DNA from: Parasediminibacterium sp046546515
GTDB taxonomy: Bacteria > Bacteroidota > Bacteroidia > Chitinophagales > Chitinophagaceae
DNA: 64,000 nt
Direction of reading: 5' to 3'
Assembly: GCF_046546515.1 (NCBI RefSeq)
Contig: NZ_JBKHKJ010000027.1
Span: 1-64,000, forward strand
The notes under the pieces are model-generated. The model saw only the letters and a program-made list of their open reading frames with translations. It searched no databases and had not been told where the DNA came from. Made by a program: the position numbers and the translations under genes. Positions within the stretch are counted from its first letter, which is position 1; each line of letters begins with the position of its first letter. Positions 1-8,701 of the stretch are shown in pieces.

Positions 1-24
1 AGGGGGCGTTTAGCCCCCTTTATA
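1..24 (+). terminator. Rho-independent terminator at window edge
   Basis: A 7-bp GC stem (AGGGGGC / GCCCCCT, 5-nt loop) is followed by a T-rich stretch. It would end a plus-strand gene lying left of the window. Confidence 0.6.
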
Positions 25-96
25 CTACTTTTTTCTCAATTATTTTCTCGGACAACAGTGGAAAGAAACCTAAATTTATTATACACAATTATTTAT

Positions 97-328
97 ATGC
101 ACAGCGAAACAAGAAAAATACATTTAATAGAAGAAGTGCTAAAAATAAATAAGAAGAAGTGCTAAAAATAAATAGCAATGCTACTTTATTAAAGCTAGGG
201 GATATATTAAAGGAATTGAATAAAGTGCCTGTGAAAAAAAGAAACCTACTATTTACGATTTTGTATGTATGCTTAGCAAAGATGAAGCTAAAGACTTGAG
301 GAAAGCAATCAAAGAAACCAGCGAATAG
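97..328 (+). pseudogene. Broken small Bacteroidota protein, antitoxin-like style
   Basis: Reading from ATG 97 gives MHSETRKIHLIEEVLKIN and then hits a stop in a 23-bp tandem duplication. If one repeat unit is removed, the frame continues through SNATLLKLGDILKELNKV, and after a second shift of one base near 255-260 it ends with DFVCMLSKDEAKDLRKAI up to the TAG at 326-328. The corrected product is about 69 residues. Its shape (N-terminal helix RKIxLIEEVLKI, C-terminal DFVxxLSKDEAxxLRKAI) resembles small Bacteroidota proteins often annotated as addiction-module components; that assignment comes from recollection of the style, not a search. No toxin partner is visible. The two frame disruptions are seen directly; that it was one gene is inference. 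Confidence 0.5.
129..174. repeat. Exact 23-bp tandem duplication
   Basis: Two perfect adjacent copies, 129-151 and 152-174, each starting agaagaagtgct. Twenty-three is not a multiple of three, so the duplication shifts the frame of the small gene that contains it. Confidence 0.9.
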
Positions 329-334
329 CCACAC

Positions 335-371
335 AAAAAAAAGCCCGGCTTCCCTAAAGAAACCAGGCCTT
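335..371 (-). terminator. Terminator of the efflux operon
   Basis: On the minus strand the stem arms AAGGCCTGGTTTC and GAAGCCGGGCTT pair with one bulge and two G-U pairs, followed by eight T. It lies about 65 bp after the stop of the RND transporter gene. Confidence 0.7.
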
Positions 372-435
372 CAATTAAACCACCCTACTTATTTACTAGA
401 AAAAATCGTTCCATCTTTTCTGTTTTTTGAAAATT

Positions 436-3400
436 CTAGAACCAACTGCTAATAAAGGCATTATTAACGTTTTTATCGTCCTTCAATTTCCTTGCGCGCC
501 TTTTGCGCTTGATGCGGTGTGCAACCATTGTTACAATAATCATGGGCAGGAATATAAATGTCAATGGCGGTATGCCCATCATGCTTATCCATTTGCCACC
601 ATACATATTGCGCATTGGTCGGCGGAGGCGCTCGGTAATCAGGTACATGCTTGGCACAATAATCAAGGTCATGAAGAAGGCGAATGCAAGCCCAAAAATG
701 ATTGTCCAGCTAAGTGGTTTCCAAAACACCACATTGTCACCACCAAAGAAAATATGTGGTTTCAATTCACTGAACAAGGTAATGAAGTTGATATTGAACC
801 CTACCGCAATAGGGATGAAAGCCAATATTGCAGCCAATGCCGTCAACATTACTGGGATAATACGGGTTTTGCCTGCTTCTATAGCGGCCTCCCTTGTTTT
901 CATGCCACGGCCACGAAGCTCATCTGTAAACTCTATCACTAGTATACCATTTTTTACCACTATACCTGCCAAGCCTACAATACCCAAACCAGTCATCAAT
1001 ACTGATACTTCCATGCCACTGATAGAAAAGCCAAGGAATACCCCGATAACACTGAAGATAATCTCGGTAAGTATAATGATGGATTTGCTCACGCTATTAA
1101 ACTGCAACACCAATATAAACAGGATGCCTCCCAAAGCATATATCAATGCGTTTAACAAGAACGCCCCAGTCTCTGCCTGTTGCTCGCCTTCCCCGGTTTG
1201 CTTGATGGTTACGCCATCGGCTTTGCCTTTGAAGTTGTCGATATACCCTTTGAGTACTTGGTTTACTGCTGTTGCATTGTACCCTTGTGTTGTCAATACA
1301 TTCGATACCAAGCTAATCAATCGCTTTTGGTTCTTGCGTTTTACACTGCCCAATGTACTGGATGGCTCAATAGTAACCAAAGAACTGATGGGGATATTTT
1401 TAAACCCACCGGTGGTAAAGTCCCTAAAGTAAATCTTCATGTTCAGCAGCTCGGATAGGTTCTTCCTCTGAACTTCGTCGTTGCGGAGCTGTATTTTATA
1501 TTCCTCTTTCCCTTCTTTTATCTTGGATACTTCCCTGCCGAATAAAGCCGTGCGGATAGATTGCCCAATTTGCGCAGTGGAAACGCCTTCTGTCAATGCA
1601 CGTTGGCGGTTTACCTTCAAGGTTATCTCCGGGTTATTCAAATCCACACTCATCTTCAATTCTTCTACGCCCGGCACTTGTATCGAATCTAAATAGTTCT
1701 TAAGTGCATTGGCGGTTTTTATCAGCCCGTCAAAATCTTCGCTTGCTATTTCTATATTGATGGGTGGGTCTGTGGGTGGCCCGCCGCTTTCTTGGTCAAC
1801 GGTTATTTGCGCACCCGGTATGCCTTTCATCTGGGCACGGATAGAATCCATGTAAGGGCGAGTGCCTACGCCATCCCTTTTTTCAAATTCAACGAACGAT
1901 ACCTGTATCCTGCCTAGTTCGCTACGGGTGCTGCGATCGCCACTGCTTGGATCATTAGCACCTAGTGCCACATTGCTAATTACGCTTTCTACCACAGGGT
2001 TCTTTTTGCCATTTTCTATGCCCAATACCTTTCTTACCCTGCCTTCCAGCACTTGGGTAATGCTGTCGGTGTATTCCACATTGGTACCTACTGGTAGCTT
2101 TAGGTACACATATACTTGATTGGGATCGCCTTTAGGGAAGAAGCTAATAGGGATACGGCCAGCCTTGATACAAGAAATAAATATAAATAAAGAAACAAAG
2201 AACAAACCTATCACGCTTAACAGCAAATACACGGGCTTCCAGCCTGCCAAAGCCCAACGGAGCAGGTTTTCATAGTGGCTCATAATCCAAGGCAATGCAC
2301 GGTTTTGGAAACCATGGATGGCATCGTCCAACACATAAGTGTTCAGCAGCATCAGCAGGAGGAAGAAAATAAGCAAGTTGCCCATGAAAGGAGCACCAAT
2401 CAAATCAAGCACTACACCACATATCAACACAACCCAAAGGATGGGCCTTTTAAAAATATCGCTTTTCTTTTTTGCGCCTTCATCGTCTGCATGGTTCATG
2501 AAATCCACAGCAAATACAGGGTTCATTAAGAACGCAACTAACAAAGAAGCTGCTAATGTAAAAATCAACATAGTAGGTAGGTAAACCATGAACTTACCAA
2601 TAATACCCGGCCAAAACAGGAGCGGGAAGAATGGTGCAAGCGTGGTTAAAGTACCGGCTAATACAGGCACGAATACTTCCCCGGCAGCCATACGAGCGGC
2701 AATAACAGAAGATATTTTACCTTTTCCTTCAACAAATATCCGGTGGGTATTTTCTATTACAACAATGGCATCATCTACTATTATACCTAGCCCAAACAGC
2801 AGCGCAAACAACACGATGAAGTTTAATGTAACGTGCGTGCCTACAATCAAATCTGCCGCTGGCAAAAAGAGGAAGGCAACGAACATGCTCAACGGCACCG
2901 ACAATGCCACAAAGAAGGCATTGGTAACGCCCATAAAGAACATCAGGATAATTAATACCAATACAAACCCAATAATGATAGAAGTAACCAAGTCATTAAA
3001 AGAAGTTTTTGTTTTAATGCTTAAATCGCCCGTGATAACGGTGTTCAAGTTTTTGGGATACAATACCCCTTTGCTTTCTTCTACTATTTTCTTTACCCCA
3101 TCGCTGGTTTCTATCAAGTTCTCGCCACTACGCTTGATGATGTTTAATGTTACAACATTCTTGCCATCTAGGCGGGCATAGCTTTCCCGTTCCTTTGTCG
3201 TATCGATAATGGTGGCAATATCTTTTAGGTAAATAGGATTGCCTGTGCTGTTCCTAAGGATAATCTGCTGTATGTCAGCGGCTGTTTTTAACTGCCCTTT
3301 TAATTGCAGGTTCCTTTTCATAGTGCCTACATCCAACAAACCACCGGAAATATCCATATTTTCCCTTTGCACGGCATTGCTGATGTCGTCAAACGTAAGG

Positions 3401-4032
3401 CCTGCGCTTTGCATCCGGTAGTTGTCGACATTTATCTGAAATTCCCTTTCTGGTGCACCCACCACATCCACGCGGGTTATTTCTTTCAGGTCTTCCAGCT
3501 TATCTTTCAGGTCATCGGCATATTTTTTCAAATGCACTAGGTCAAAGTCGCCGCTTAGGTTCACATACATGATGGGTTGCTCGCTAAAGCTCACTTCCAA
3601 TGCGGTAGGCTCCTGTGTAAGGTCTGTAGGCAAGTCCTGCTTGGCCTTGTCCATCGCATCCTTTACTTTTTGCAAGGCCACATCTGTTTTTACATCGGTA
3701 TCAAATTCTACCATGATAGCACTGTAGTCCTGCTGGGACGTGCTGGTGAATTTCTTGATTTTTGCCCCTGTGATTCCCTTGATTTGTTTTTCTATCGGCC
3801 TAGTTACCAAGTTCTCAATATCCTTGGGCGAGTTGCCTACATAGATGGTTTGCACATATATGGTAGGGATCACAATATCGGGGAACTGCTCCTTGGGCAG
3901 TGTCAAGAACTTGCCTATCCCTACCAGCGATACAAATAGCATGGCTAGGTAGATAGTGGTCTTGTTGGTAATACTCCATGTCGTGGGGCCAAACTCTTTG
4001 AATTTGTCCTTTATGTTTTCGAGCGCACTCAT
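436..4032 (-). CDS. RND-family efflux permease with extra membrane helices
   Basis: Inner-membrane proton-driven drug or solute exporter of the AcrB/HAE1-type RND superfamily; last gene of a tetR-tolC-adaptor-RND operon. The N-terminal membrane helix is followed by the first porter domain, and a helix near residue 420 carries the paired acidic residues of the proton relay (IIVDDAIVVIEN). A second porter domain and a C-terminal membrane block follow. At 1198 residues it is about 150 longer than typical AcrB. The excess lies mainly in two places: an added hydrophobic segment after the first membrane bundle (around residues 530-570, FKRPILWVVLICGVV then NLLIFFLLLMLL) and an added C-terminal helix with a lysine/arginine-rich tail. 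Substrate unknown. A 294-bp gap containing a palindromic repeat separates it from the adaptor gene. Confidence 0.93.
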   Translation of the reverse strand: MSALENIKDKFKEFGPTTWSITNKTTIYLAMLFVSLVGIGKFLTLPKEQFPDIVIPTIYVQTIYVGNSPKDIENLVTRPIEKQIKGITGAKIKKFTSTSQQDYSAIMVEFDTDVKTDVALQKVKDAMDKAKQDLPTDLTQEPTALEVSFSEQPIMYVNLSGDFDLVHLKKYADDLKDKLEDLKEITRVDVVGAPEREFQINVDNYRMQSAGLTFDDISNAVQRENMDISGGLLDVGTMKRNLQLKGQLKTAADIQQIILRNSTGNPIYLKDIATIIDTTKERESYARLDGKNVVTLNIIKRSGENLIETSDGVKKIVEESKGVLYPKNLNTVITGDLSIKTKTSFNDLVTSIIIGFVLVLIILMFFMGVTNAFFVALSVPLSMFVAFLFLPAADLIVGTHVTLNFIVLFALLFGLGIIVDDAIVVIENTHRIFVEGKGKISSVIAARMAAGEVFVPVLAGTLTTLAPFFPLLFWPGIIGKFMVYLPTMLIFTLAASLLVAFLMNPVFAVDFMNHADDEGAKKKSDIFKRPILWVVLICGVVLDLIGAPFMGNLLIFFLLLMLLNTYVLDDAIHGFQNRALPWIMSHYENLLRWALAGWKPVYLLLSVIGLFFVSLFIFISCIKAGRIPISFFPKGDPNQVYVYLKLPVGTNVEYTDSITQVLEGRVRKVLGIENGKKNPVVESVISNVALGANDPSSGDRSTRSELGRIQVSFVEFEKRDGVGTRPYMDSIRAQMKGIPGAQITVDQESGGPPTDPPINIEIASEDFDGLIKTANALKNYLDSIQVPGVEELKMSVDLNNPEITLKVNRQRALTEGVSTAQIGQSIRTALFGREVSKIKEGKEEYKIQLRNDEVQRKNLSELLNMKIYFRDFTTGGFKNIPISSLVTIEPSSTLGSVKRKNQKRLISLVSNVLTTQGYNATAVNQVLKGYIDNFKGKADGVTIKQTGEGEQQAETGAFLLNALIYALGGILFILVLQFNSVSKSIIILTEIIFSVIGVFLGFSISGMEVSVLMTGLGIVGLAGIVVKNGILVIEFTDELRGRGMKTREAAIEAGKTRIIPVMLTALAAILAFIPIAVGFNINFITLFSELKPHIFFGGDNVVFWKPLSWTIIFGLAFAFFMTLIIVPSMYLITERLRRPMRNMYGGKWISMMGIPPLTFIFLPMIIVTMVAHRIKRKRRARKLKDDKNVNNAFISSWF

Positions 4033-4089
4033 AAAAGTTCGTTTTTATTAAATAAATTATTTTGCACCCAGTGTTTTGCCGCTGATTCT

Positions 4090-4219
4090 CCCCGTCATTT
4101 CGACGAAGGAGAAACCTAACTGAACTTAATAAACCTGATATCTTATAGCAGGTTACTTCTTATATCCAATTAGAAGTCTCTGTGCAATGAGATTTCTCCT
4201 TCTCGCCGAAATGACGGGG
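4090..4219. repeat. Dispersed inverted repeat CCCCGTCATTTCGACG, copy 1
   Basis: The left arm (ccccgtcatttcgacgaagg, 4090-4109, continuing gagaaa) and the right arm (ending gccgaaatgacgggg, to 4219) are inverted copies about 25 nt long around an 80-nt loop. The loop shares tatagcaggt-like sequence with copy 2 at 20546-20643. It sits inside the efflux operon between two same-strand genes, so the operon is transcribed through a strong hairpin. Confidence 0.85.
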
Positions 4220-4326
4220 AGGGAAAACCTCAAAATCAAAGAAGATAGCGTGTTTAATTGGGTTTCTTTTTTACAGTAATCCCTATTGTGTCTATGTGGC
4301 AAAAAATAACCTATGTGGTGAAATTT

Positions 4327-5517
4327 TTACTTCGTAGTCAATAGCAGCCCTTCATACAGCCCTTGGTAGCCCTCGGTTATGATGGCATCTCCCACTTCTA
4401 AGCCGCTTTTTATTTCTAACTTGTCGCCATACAACTCGCCGATGGTTACCATTTTTTTCTTGGCTACTATTCTCTTGCCTTCTTGTAAGGCTACCATCAC
4501 ATACTTGCCTTTTTCATCGTTTTGAAGTGTATTGATTGGTACCGTAATGGCTTGCCCATTGGTATAATCCTGTATGTTTACTAATGCCACTTGGTTTGGA
4601 TGGAAGTCTTTGTCGGCGGGTATCTTGGCTTCTATATAAAAACTACGGTTGCTGGCATCAATAATGCTACTGGCTACGGTTACTTTAGCATCTATGGTTT
4701 TGTGTATGTCGGGCAGGGTTATTTTTATATGGCTGCCTACCACTACTTTATTCAAGTAATTTTCTGGCACATTCACCGTTATTTTCAAGTCGCTTGTGTT
4801 CACTATTTTTATTTGCGGCGCATTGCCTAGCACGCCAGTAAACATTTCGCCAACCCGCACGTTTACATCGTCTGCCACGCCATCAACATCGCTATATATA
4901 TTGGCAAAGTTTAGTTGCTCTTGGTATATTTTCAATTGTGCCTCAGAGGTAGCTAATTGTGTTTCCAAGTTGTCAACATTATTTTTAGCCGTTATTAGCT
5001 GCACTTCGGTGCCAATATTTTGGTCCCACAAGTTTTTTTGTTTTTGATACAATGTTTTTGCAAAACTCAGCTGTGTTTTTAACGTTTGCAAGCCCTGTTG
5101 CGATGCCGCTAACGTTTGCTTTGCAATAGTATTGTCCAATTGCAGCAGCAATTGCCCTTTTTTCACAGCATCGCCTTTCTTCACGTACACGGCTCTTACT
5201 TGCCCTCCACCATTTTTTGGGGTGATGTAGGAAATATTCACAGCGTCTATCTTTCCTTGCAAGTCGATAAAATGGCTAAAACTACCTTTGCTAATGGTAT
5301 CGATGGTTACCAGTTTGGCTTTTTCTACTACCGACGAGGGGTCAAGCTTAGCTACTTCTGCTTCTAGTGCAGCAATGGCAGTAGTCAATTTAGTTTGCTG
5401 CTCTTTCATTTCCGAAAGTTGCTTTTTCTTTTTGTCAACCTCCGACAGCTTGCCGCCGCAGGCCGTTGCAATAGCTATTACTGTTAATAGCAGTACTATT
5501 TTGTGTATTTGCTTCAT
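4327..5517 (-). CDS. RND efflux periplasmic adaptor lipoprotein
   Basis: Membrane-fusion protein linking the inner-membrane RND pump to the TolC channel. The chosen start gives MKQIHKIVLLLTVIAIATAC, a lipoprotein signal with Cys20 as lipidation site; the longer open frame upstream has no signal and was discarded. A coiled-coil region follows the signal (EVDKKKKQLSEMKEQQTKL), then a biotinyl-lipoyl-like half (GQVRAVYVKKGDAVKKGQLLLQLD), a long helical hairpin (about residues 120-190), the second lipoyl half and beta-barrel domain, ending in a membrane-proximal domain (LEIKSGLEVGDAIITEGYQ). About 396 residues. Sits between tolC-like and RND genes in the same direction. Confidence 0.93.
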   Translation of the reverse strand: MKQIHKIVLLLTVIAIATACGGKLSEVDKKKKQLSEMKEQQTKLTTAIAALEAEVAKLDPSSVVEKAKLVTIDTISKGSFSHFIDLQGKIDAVNISYITPKNGGGQVRAVYVKKGDAVKKGQLLLQLDNTIAKQTLAASQQGLQTLKTQLSFAKTLYQKQKNLWDQNIGTEVQLITAKNNVDNLETQLATSEAQLKIYQEQLNFANIYSDVDGVADDVNVRVGEMFTGVLGNAPQIKIVNTSDLKITVNVPENYLNKVVVGSHIKITLPDIHKTIDAKVTVASSIIDASNRSFYIEAKIPADKDFHPNQVALVNIQDYTNGQAITVPINTLQNDEKGKYVMVALQEGKRIVAKKKMVTIGELYGDKLEIKSGLEVGDAIITEGYQGLYEGLLLTTK

Positions 5518-5590
5518 ATTGATTGTGGTTAAATGTTTAAAATAATAATAATTGCTTCCGTTCACTAACTCATAACTCATAATTCATAAC

Positions 5591-7006
5591 TTATAACTTG
5601 CCAACCGCTTTTGAATAATCTACCTTAGCAACAATGGCATTGTACAACGCATTGATGTAATTGGTCTGGGCAGTTATCAAATCTGTCTGGGCGGCGGTTA
5701 TTTCTGTATTGCTGCCTGTGCCAGCCTCGTATTTTTTCCTTGTCTGGTCATAAACCGTTTCGGCCAGTTTCATGTTTTGCTTTTGGAAATCCATGGTGGC
5801 AATCGCTGTTTTAAAATTAAAGGTGGCCTGCTGCACCTCATTGTCTATAGTATGTTTCAGGTTGTCTATATTGTTGTCAGTTTGCTGCATTTCTAACCGG
5901 GCCTGCTTTATTTTTGCATCTTTTGAAAAGCCATCAAATAATGGTACATTCAAATTCAACCCTATATAAGAAGATGCATACCAATCCCCCTTTTGGAAGA
6001 AAGAATAAGTATTGCGTTGCGCCTGCTTGCTATAGTTGCCAGCTAGGCTAAGCCCTGGCAGGTAAGCCATTTTGTAACGCCTGATATTAAACTCGTTCAG
6101 TTTCCTGTTTAGTTGCAAGTACTGGTATTCGTGCCTGTCTGTGTAATTGTAAGCAGCATCCTGTAAAATGCCATCTTTTATTTGGGCTTCGCCCAATGTA
6201 TCTGTTAATACCAATGCGTCGCTTATAGGCATACCAATCAACGTTTTTAAACCTAGGTAACCAATTTCTATATTGTTCAACACACTTAACTTTTGTGTTT
6301 GCAGGTTGGCGGTTTGCACGGAAATTTTATCAACATCCAATTTCTCGGCAAAGCCATTTTTGTACAGTTCCTTTGTGTCGTGCTGTAGTTTGTCTAAACG
6401 TGCAATATTGGCATCTATCAATGTTATTTGTGTTTTGGCCACCACTAGTTGATAGTACACCTTATAAACATTTGCTTTGATGGTTTGCGTAGTTACCTCG
6501 ATATTCTGCTGTTGGAAATCCATGGAAGTCTGGCGGGCTTTTAAGCCAATAAACACTTGCCCATCAAACAAAATCTGGGATAGGGTTACGCCTGCCGAAG
6601 CGGTGTATTTAGTGCCAAACTGAGCAGCTACAATGCCAAAATCCGTAGGTGACTGTATAGGTGCACCACTGCCATTTTTAACGCCTTCGTGGGTTAAAAC
6701 GCCATAAGTAGCTTGCGAAATAAAGTTAGGGAAACTTTGCACCGCAATATCCGGAAAATAGGTATTGGCTACATTACCATTTAGTTGCGGATAAGCCGCA
6801 GCTGTGATCCCCCTATTTTGTTGTTCCTGTATTTGCAGGCTCAGCAGTGCATTTTTCACTTGCACATTGTTCTTTTTTGCAAAATCCACTGCTTGCTGCA
6901 ATGTGAAGCTATGGGAGGTAGCTGGGGCTTGTGCCATTGCAACACCCGACACCACCAATAAAACCATGCACAGCCAAAATGTTTGTAATTGTTTTCGTTT
7001 TATCAT
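5591..7006 (-). CDS. TolC-family outer-membrane efflux protein
   Basis: Outer-membrane channel of the tripartite pump. The start was set at MIKRKQLQTF because it opens a typical signal peptide ending ...VAMAQ; the longer upstream frame overlaps the tetR gene. The 471-residue product has the internally duplicated helical architecture of TolC: FTLQQAVDFAKKNNVQVKNA near the N-terminus, and the repeated tract with YDQTRKKYEAGTGSNTEITA near the C-terminus. The gene begins 34 bp after the stop of the TetR gene and is followed by the adaptor after a 73-bp gap containing reiterated CATAACTCATAATT words. Confidence 0.94.
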   Translation of the reverse strand: MIKRKQLQTFWLCMVLLVVSGVAMAQAPATSHSFTLQQAVDFAKKNNVQVKNALLSLQIQEQQNRGITAAAYPQLNGNVANTYFPDIAVQSFPNFISQATYGVLTHEGVKNGSGAPIQSPTDFGIVAAQFGTKYTASAGVTLSQILFDGQVFIGLKARQTSMDFQQQNIEVTTQTIKANVYKVYYQLVVAKTQITLIDANIARLDKLQHDTKELYKNGFAEKLDVDKISVQTANLQTQKLSVLNNIEIGYLGLKTLIGMPISDALVLTDTLGEAQIKDGILQDAAYNYTDRHEYQYLQLNRKLNEFNIRRYKMAYLPGLSLAGNYSKQAQRNTYSFFQKGDWYASSYIGLNLNVPLFDGFSKDAKIKQARLEMQQTDNNIDNLKHTIDNEVQQATFNFKTAIATMDFQKQNMKLAETVYDQTRKKYEAGTGSNTEITAAQTDLITAQTNYINALYNAIVAKVDYSKAVGKL

Positions 7007-7040
7007 AATCCTTCTTGTTTTGTTTTTATAATTATTGTGC

Positions 7041-7667
7041 CTATGTAGTGAGTAGTACCTTGCTCCGTTCCATTTTATATTTCGTAATCCATTCCTTCCC
7101 TTTTGGCGTAGCCAAGCCATGTAAGAAGTTGTCCGTTATCTCTGAGCATAAAGTAGCTAGCGGATACTTTCCATGCGGAAAAAAATTGGCATTAAATATC
7201 ATCAGCATCGTACCTATCCTGTACTTGCACATAATATCAATATTAATCTCTGGCCTGTACAACCCCTCCATGATGCCCCTTTCTATATTTGCTTTGTTAC
7301 AATCATACAAATAGGTGTTATGGTGGTCGGTAAACTTTGTATATGCCTTTGGGTGGTATTTTTCCAAATCGTACAAGATGGCAGGGTTAAACCCTTTGAA
7401 CATTTCTTCTACAATATCCATTGCCAAAAAAATTTCATGCACTGCATTGTTGCCTTCTATCCTGCTGCAAGTACAATCTATCTCCATCCGCCGCATCTCA
7501 ATATCCAGCACCCCTTCCACCAGTGCATCTTTGTCCTTGTAAAACTGGTATATCGTTTTTTTTGATATACCTAGGTGGCCAGCTATTTCGTCCATGCTCA
7601 CGCTGCGTATGCCAAAACGCATATACAGCTCGTGTGCCTTCTTCACTATCCTTTCATCCGTTTCCAT
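7041..7667 (-). CDS. TetR/AcrR-family transcriptional regulator
   Basis: Predicted repressor of the efflux operon it heads. The N-terminal helix-turn-helix is clear: MRFGIRSVSMDEIAGHLG, then SKKTIYQFYKDKDALVEG. The C-terminal ligand-binding half is divergent, as usual. The start METDERIV at 7667 was preferred over the ATG at 7688 because a TAnnTTTG promoter element at 7686-7693 places transcription start inside or just before 7681, so the upstream ATG would not be in the mRNA. About 208 residues. An inverted repeat overlapping the promoter (7696-7721) is the likely self-operator. Ligand unknown. Confidence 0.92.
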   Translation of the reverse strand: METDERIVKKAHELYMRFGIRSVSMDEIAGHLGISKKTIYQFYKDKDALVEGVLDIEMRRMEIDCTCSRIEGNNAVHEIFLAMDIVEEMFKGFNPAILYDLEKYHPKAYTKFTDHHNTYLYDCNKANIERGIMEGLYRPEINIDIMCKYRIGTMLMIFNANFFPHGKYPLATLCSEITDNFLHGLATPKGKEWITKYKMERSKVLLTT

Positions 7668-7685
7668 TTCCTTATAAATCTGAAG

Positions 7686-7716
7686 CAAAACTAAGGAAAC
7701 TTTTATTGTAACTAAA
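7686..7716 (-). promoter_or_regulatory. Bacteroidota-type promoter of tetR-efflux operon
   Basis: Read on the minus strand: TTTA (-33 box, three of four match to TTTG), 19-bp spacer, TAGTTTTG (-7 box, full match to TAnnTTTG). The predicted start point is about 15 nt upstream of the METDER start codon. Confidence 0.65.
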
Positions 7717-7721
7717 GTTTC
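7696..7721. promoter_or_regulatory. Operator-like inverted repeat overlapping the tetR promoter
   Basis: Perfect 8-bp arms GAAACTTT and AAAGTTTC separated by 10 bp lie between and across the two promoter boxes. Position and symmetry suit binding of the dimeric TetR-type protein encoded immediately downstream; binding itself is inference. Confidence 0.6.
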
Positions 7722-7838
7722 TGGGAAAATATTTTTTTATTTTCTTTAAAAGATTTTGACCTGTGGTGAGTAGCAAGAAAGATTCAGCTAATTTATATAA
7801 TAAAAATTGTTACTATCTGGGTGCAAGGTTGTTTAATC

Positions 7839-7964
7839 TGCCACGAAAGCTTGAATACATAAAGAGTCACAAAGATTTAAAGGAAGAAGAATTATGTCTT
7901 CAATACCTTTTAACCTTCTTTTTCTTTGCGCCCCTTCGTGTTTTTGTGCCTAAAAAGGCATATT
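7839..7964. repeat. CACAAAG/CACGAAG-word inverted repeat, copy in spacer
   Basis: Left arm: ccacgaaagc ... gtcacaaagattt. Right arm: ctttgcgccccttcgtg then tttttgtgcc. It fills most of the 7.69-8.05 kb gene-free stretch. The same word family recurs at 35491-35612 and 38597-38733, and as single arms near 17.9, 25.9, 27.4, 28.2, 55.1 and 62.3-62.5 kb. A 67-codon open frame crossing it is not considered a gene. Confidence 0.7.
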
Positions 7965-8053
7965 AGATGTAGTGATTTGTAACTAATAATTTAAAATCAA
8001 GGCTAATTTTTTTGAAATGTCGATAGTTGTAAAAACACCCATGGCTATTGCTG

Positions 8054-8449
8054 CTACTGCCCGCCCCGCTGCTGGATGGCTTTTTGCCTGTTTAAGTAAA
8101 ATGTTTCCACTTTTTTTATTTCTTCATCGCTAAGGCTTGCTGCTTTCCAGCGTTTTTTCCTTTGTTCACCAAGGGTTTTTAGTTTTGTTTTCTTGTCTTC
8201 TTCGGTAATGGTAGCATCCGCCATTATTTGTTTCGTTTTTGCATGAAAGTCCAGCTCTATTGCTGCTACTGAGTCTGCCTTTGCATCGCTTAGCTTTATT
8301 TCTTCTTTCATCCTCACCTTTATCATGTCCATTTTTTGCATAGGCCGTTCGCTGGGGTAATACTGCGGCTCGGGTGTTTGCCCAAGCACAACTGTACAGG
8401 CAGCAGAAACCAACAACGATAACAAGGTAAAAAAGCCCATTCTTTTCAT
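8054..8449 (-). CDS. Small exported protein, Spy/CpxP-like composition, unknown function
   Basis: The start MKRMGFFTLLSLLV gives an N-terminal signal peptide ending near VVLGQ; two longer starts upstream lack a better signal. The mature part (about 110 residues) is strongly charged and helical: MKEEIKLSDAKADSVAAIE, then TITEEDKKTKLKTLGEQRK and LSDEEIKKVETFYLNRQ. Two copies of a helix-loop pattern (xLSDxxxxxV) recall periplasmic Spy/CpxP-type or LTxxQ helical proteins, but no diagnostic LTxxQ motif is present. Probably periplasmic. It is transcribed alone, opposite to rpsP. Confidence 0.65.
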   Translation of the reverse strand: MKRMGFFTLLSLLVSAACTVVLGQTPEPQYYPSERPMQKMDMIKVRMKEEIKLSDAKADSVAAIELDFHAKTKQIMADATITEEDKKTKLKTLGEQRKKRWKAASLSDEEIKKVETFYLNRQKAIQQRGGQ

Positions 8450-8616
8450 ACAAACCATTTCATTTAATAAGGAACGTAATTGCAAGATACTTATAAAATT
8501 TAATAATTTTCTTTACAAAAAAATAATTGCAATTCTATAACACTGTTAATGTTTAGCCTTTTATAGGCTTTGTGTTGCCCATTTAAACAAAATAAAAGCC
8601 TTTTGGCACTTTTAAA

Positions 8617-8647
8617 TTTTTTAATTACAAACAGATGATTATTTTCG
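8617..8647 (+). promoter_or_regulatory. Possible rpsP promoter
   Basis: TTTT, 19-bp spacer, TATTTTCG: each box departs from TTTG/TAnnTTTG by one base. Located about 55 bp before the ATG of rpsP. Confidence 0.3.
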
Positions 8648-8701
8648 CAACCACAAATTAATTAACCCTATTTATTAACGCCACTAAATTTCTATTTAAA
8701 C

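Noticed and set aside
89..334. Minus-strand 81-codon frame at the left edge
   Set aside because: It is antisense to the decayed plus-strand gene and its hydrophobic look comes from AT-rich sequence; it also spans the 23-bp duplication.
503..1432. Long plus-strand open frame of 309 codons
   Set aside because: It lies antisense to the RND transporter gene, whose domains are clear; composition is typical of a shadow frame.
7763..7966. 67-codon plus-strand frame
   Set aside because: Most of it is encoded by the CACAAAG-word repeat.
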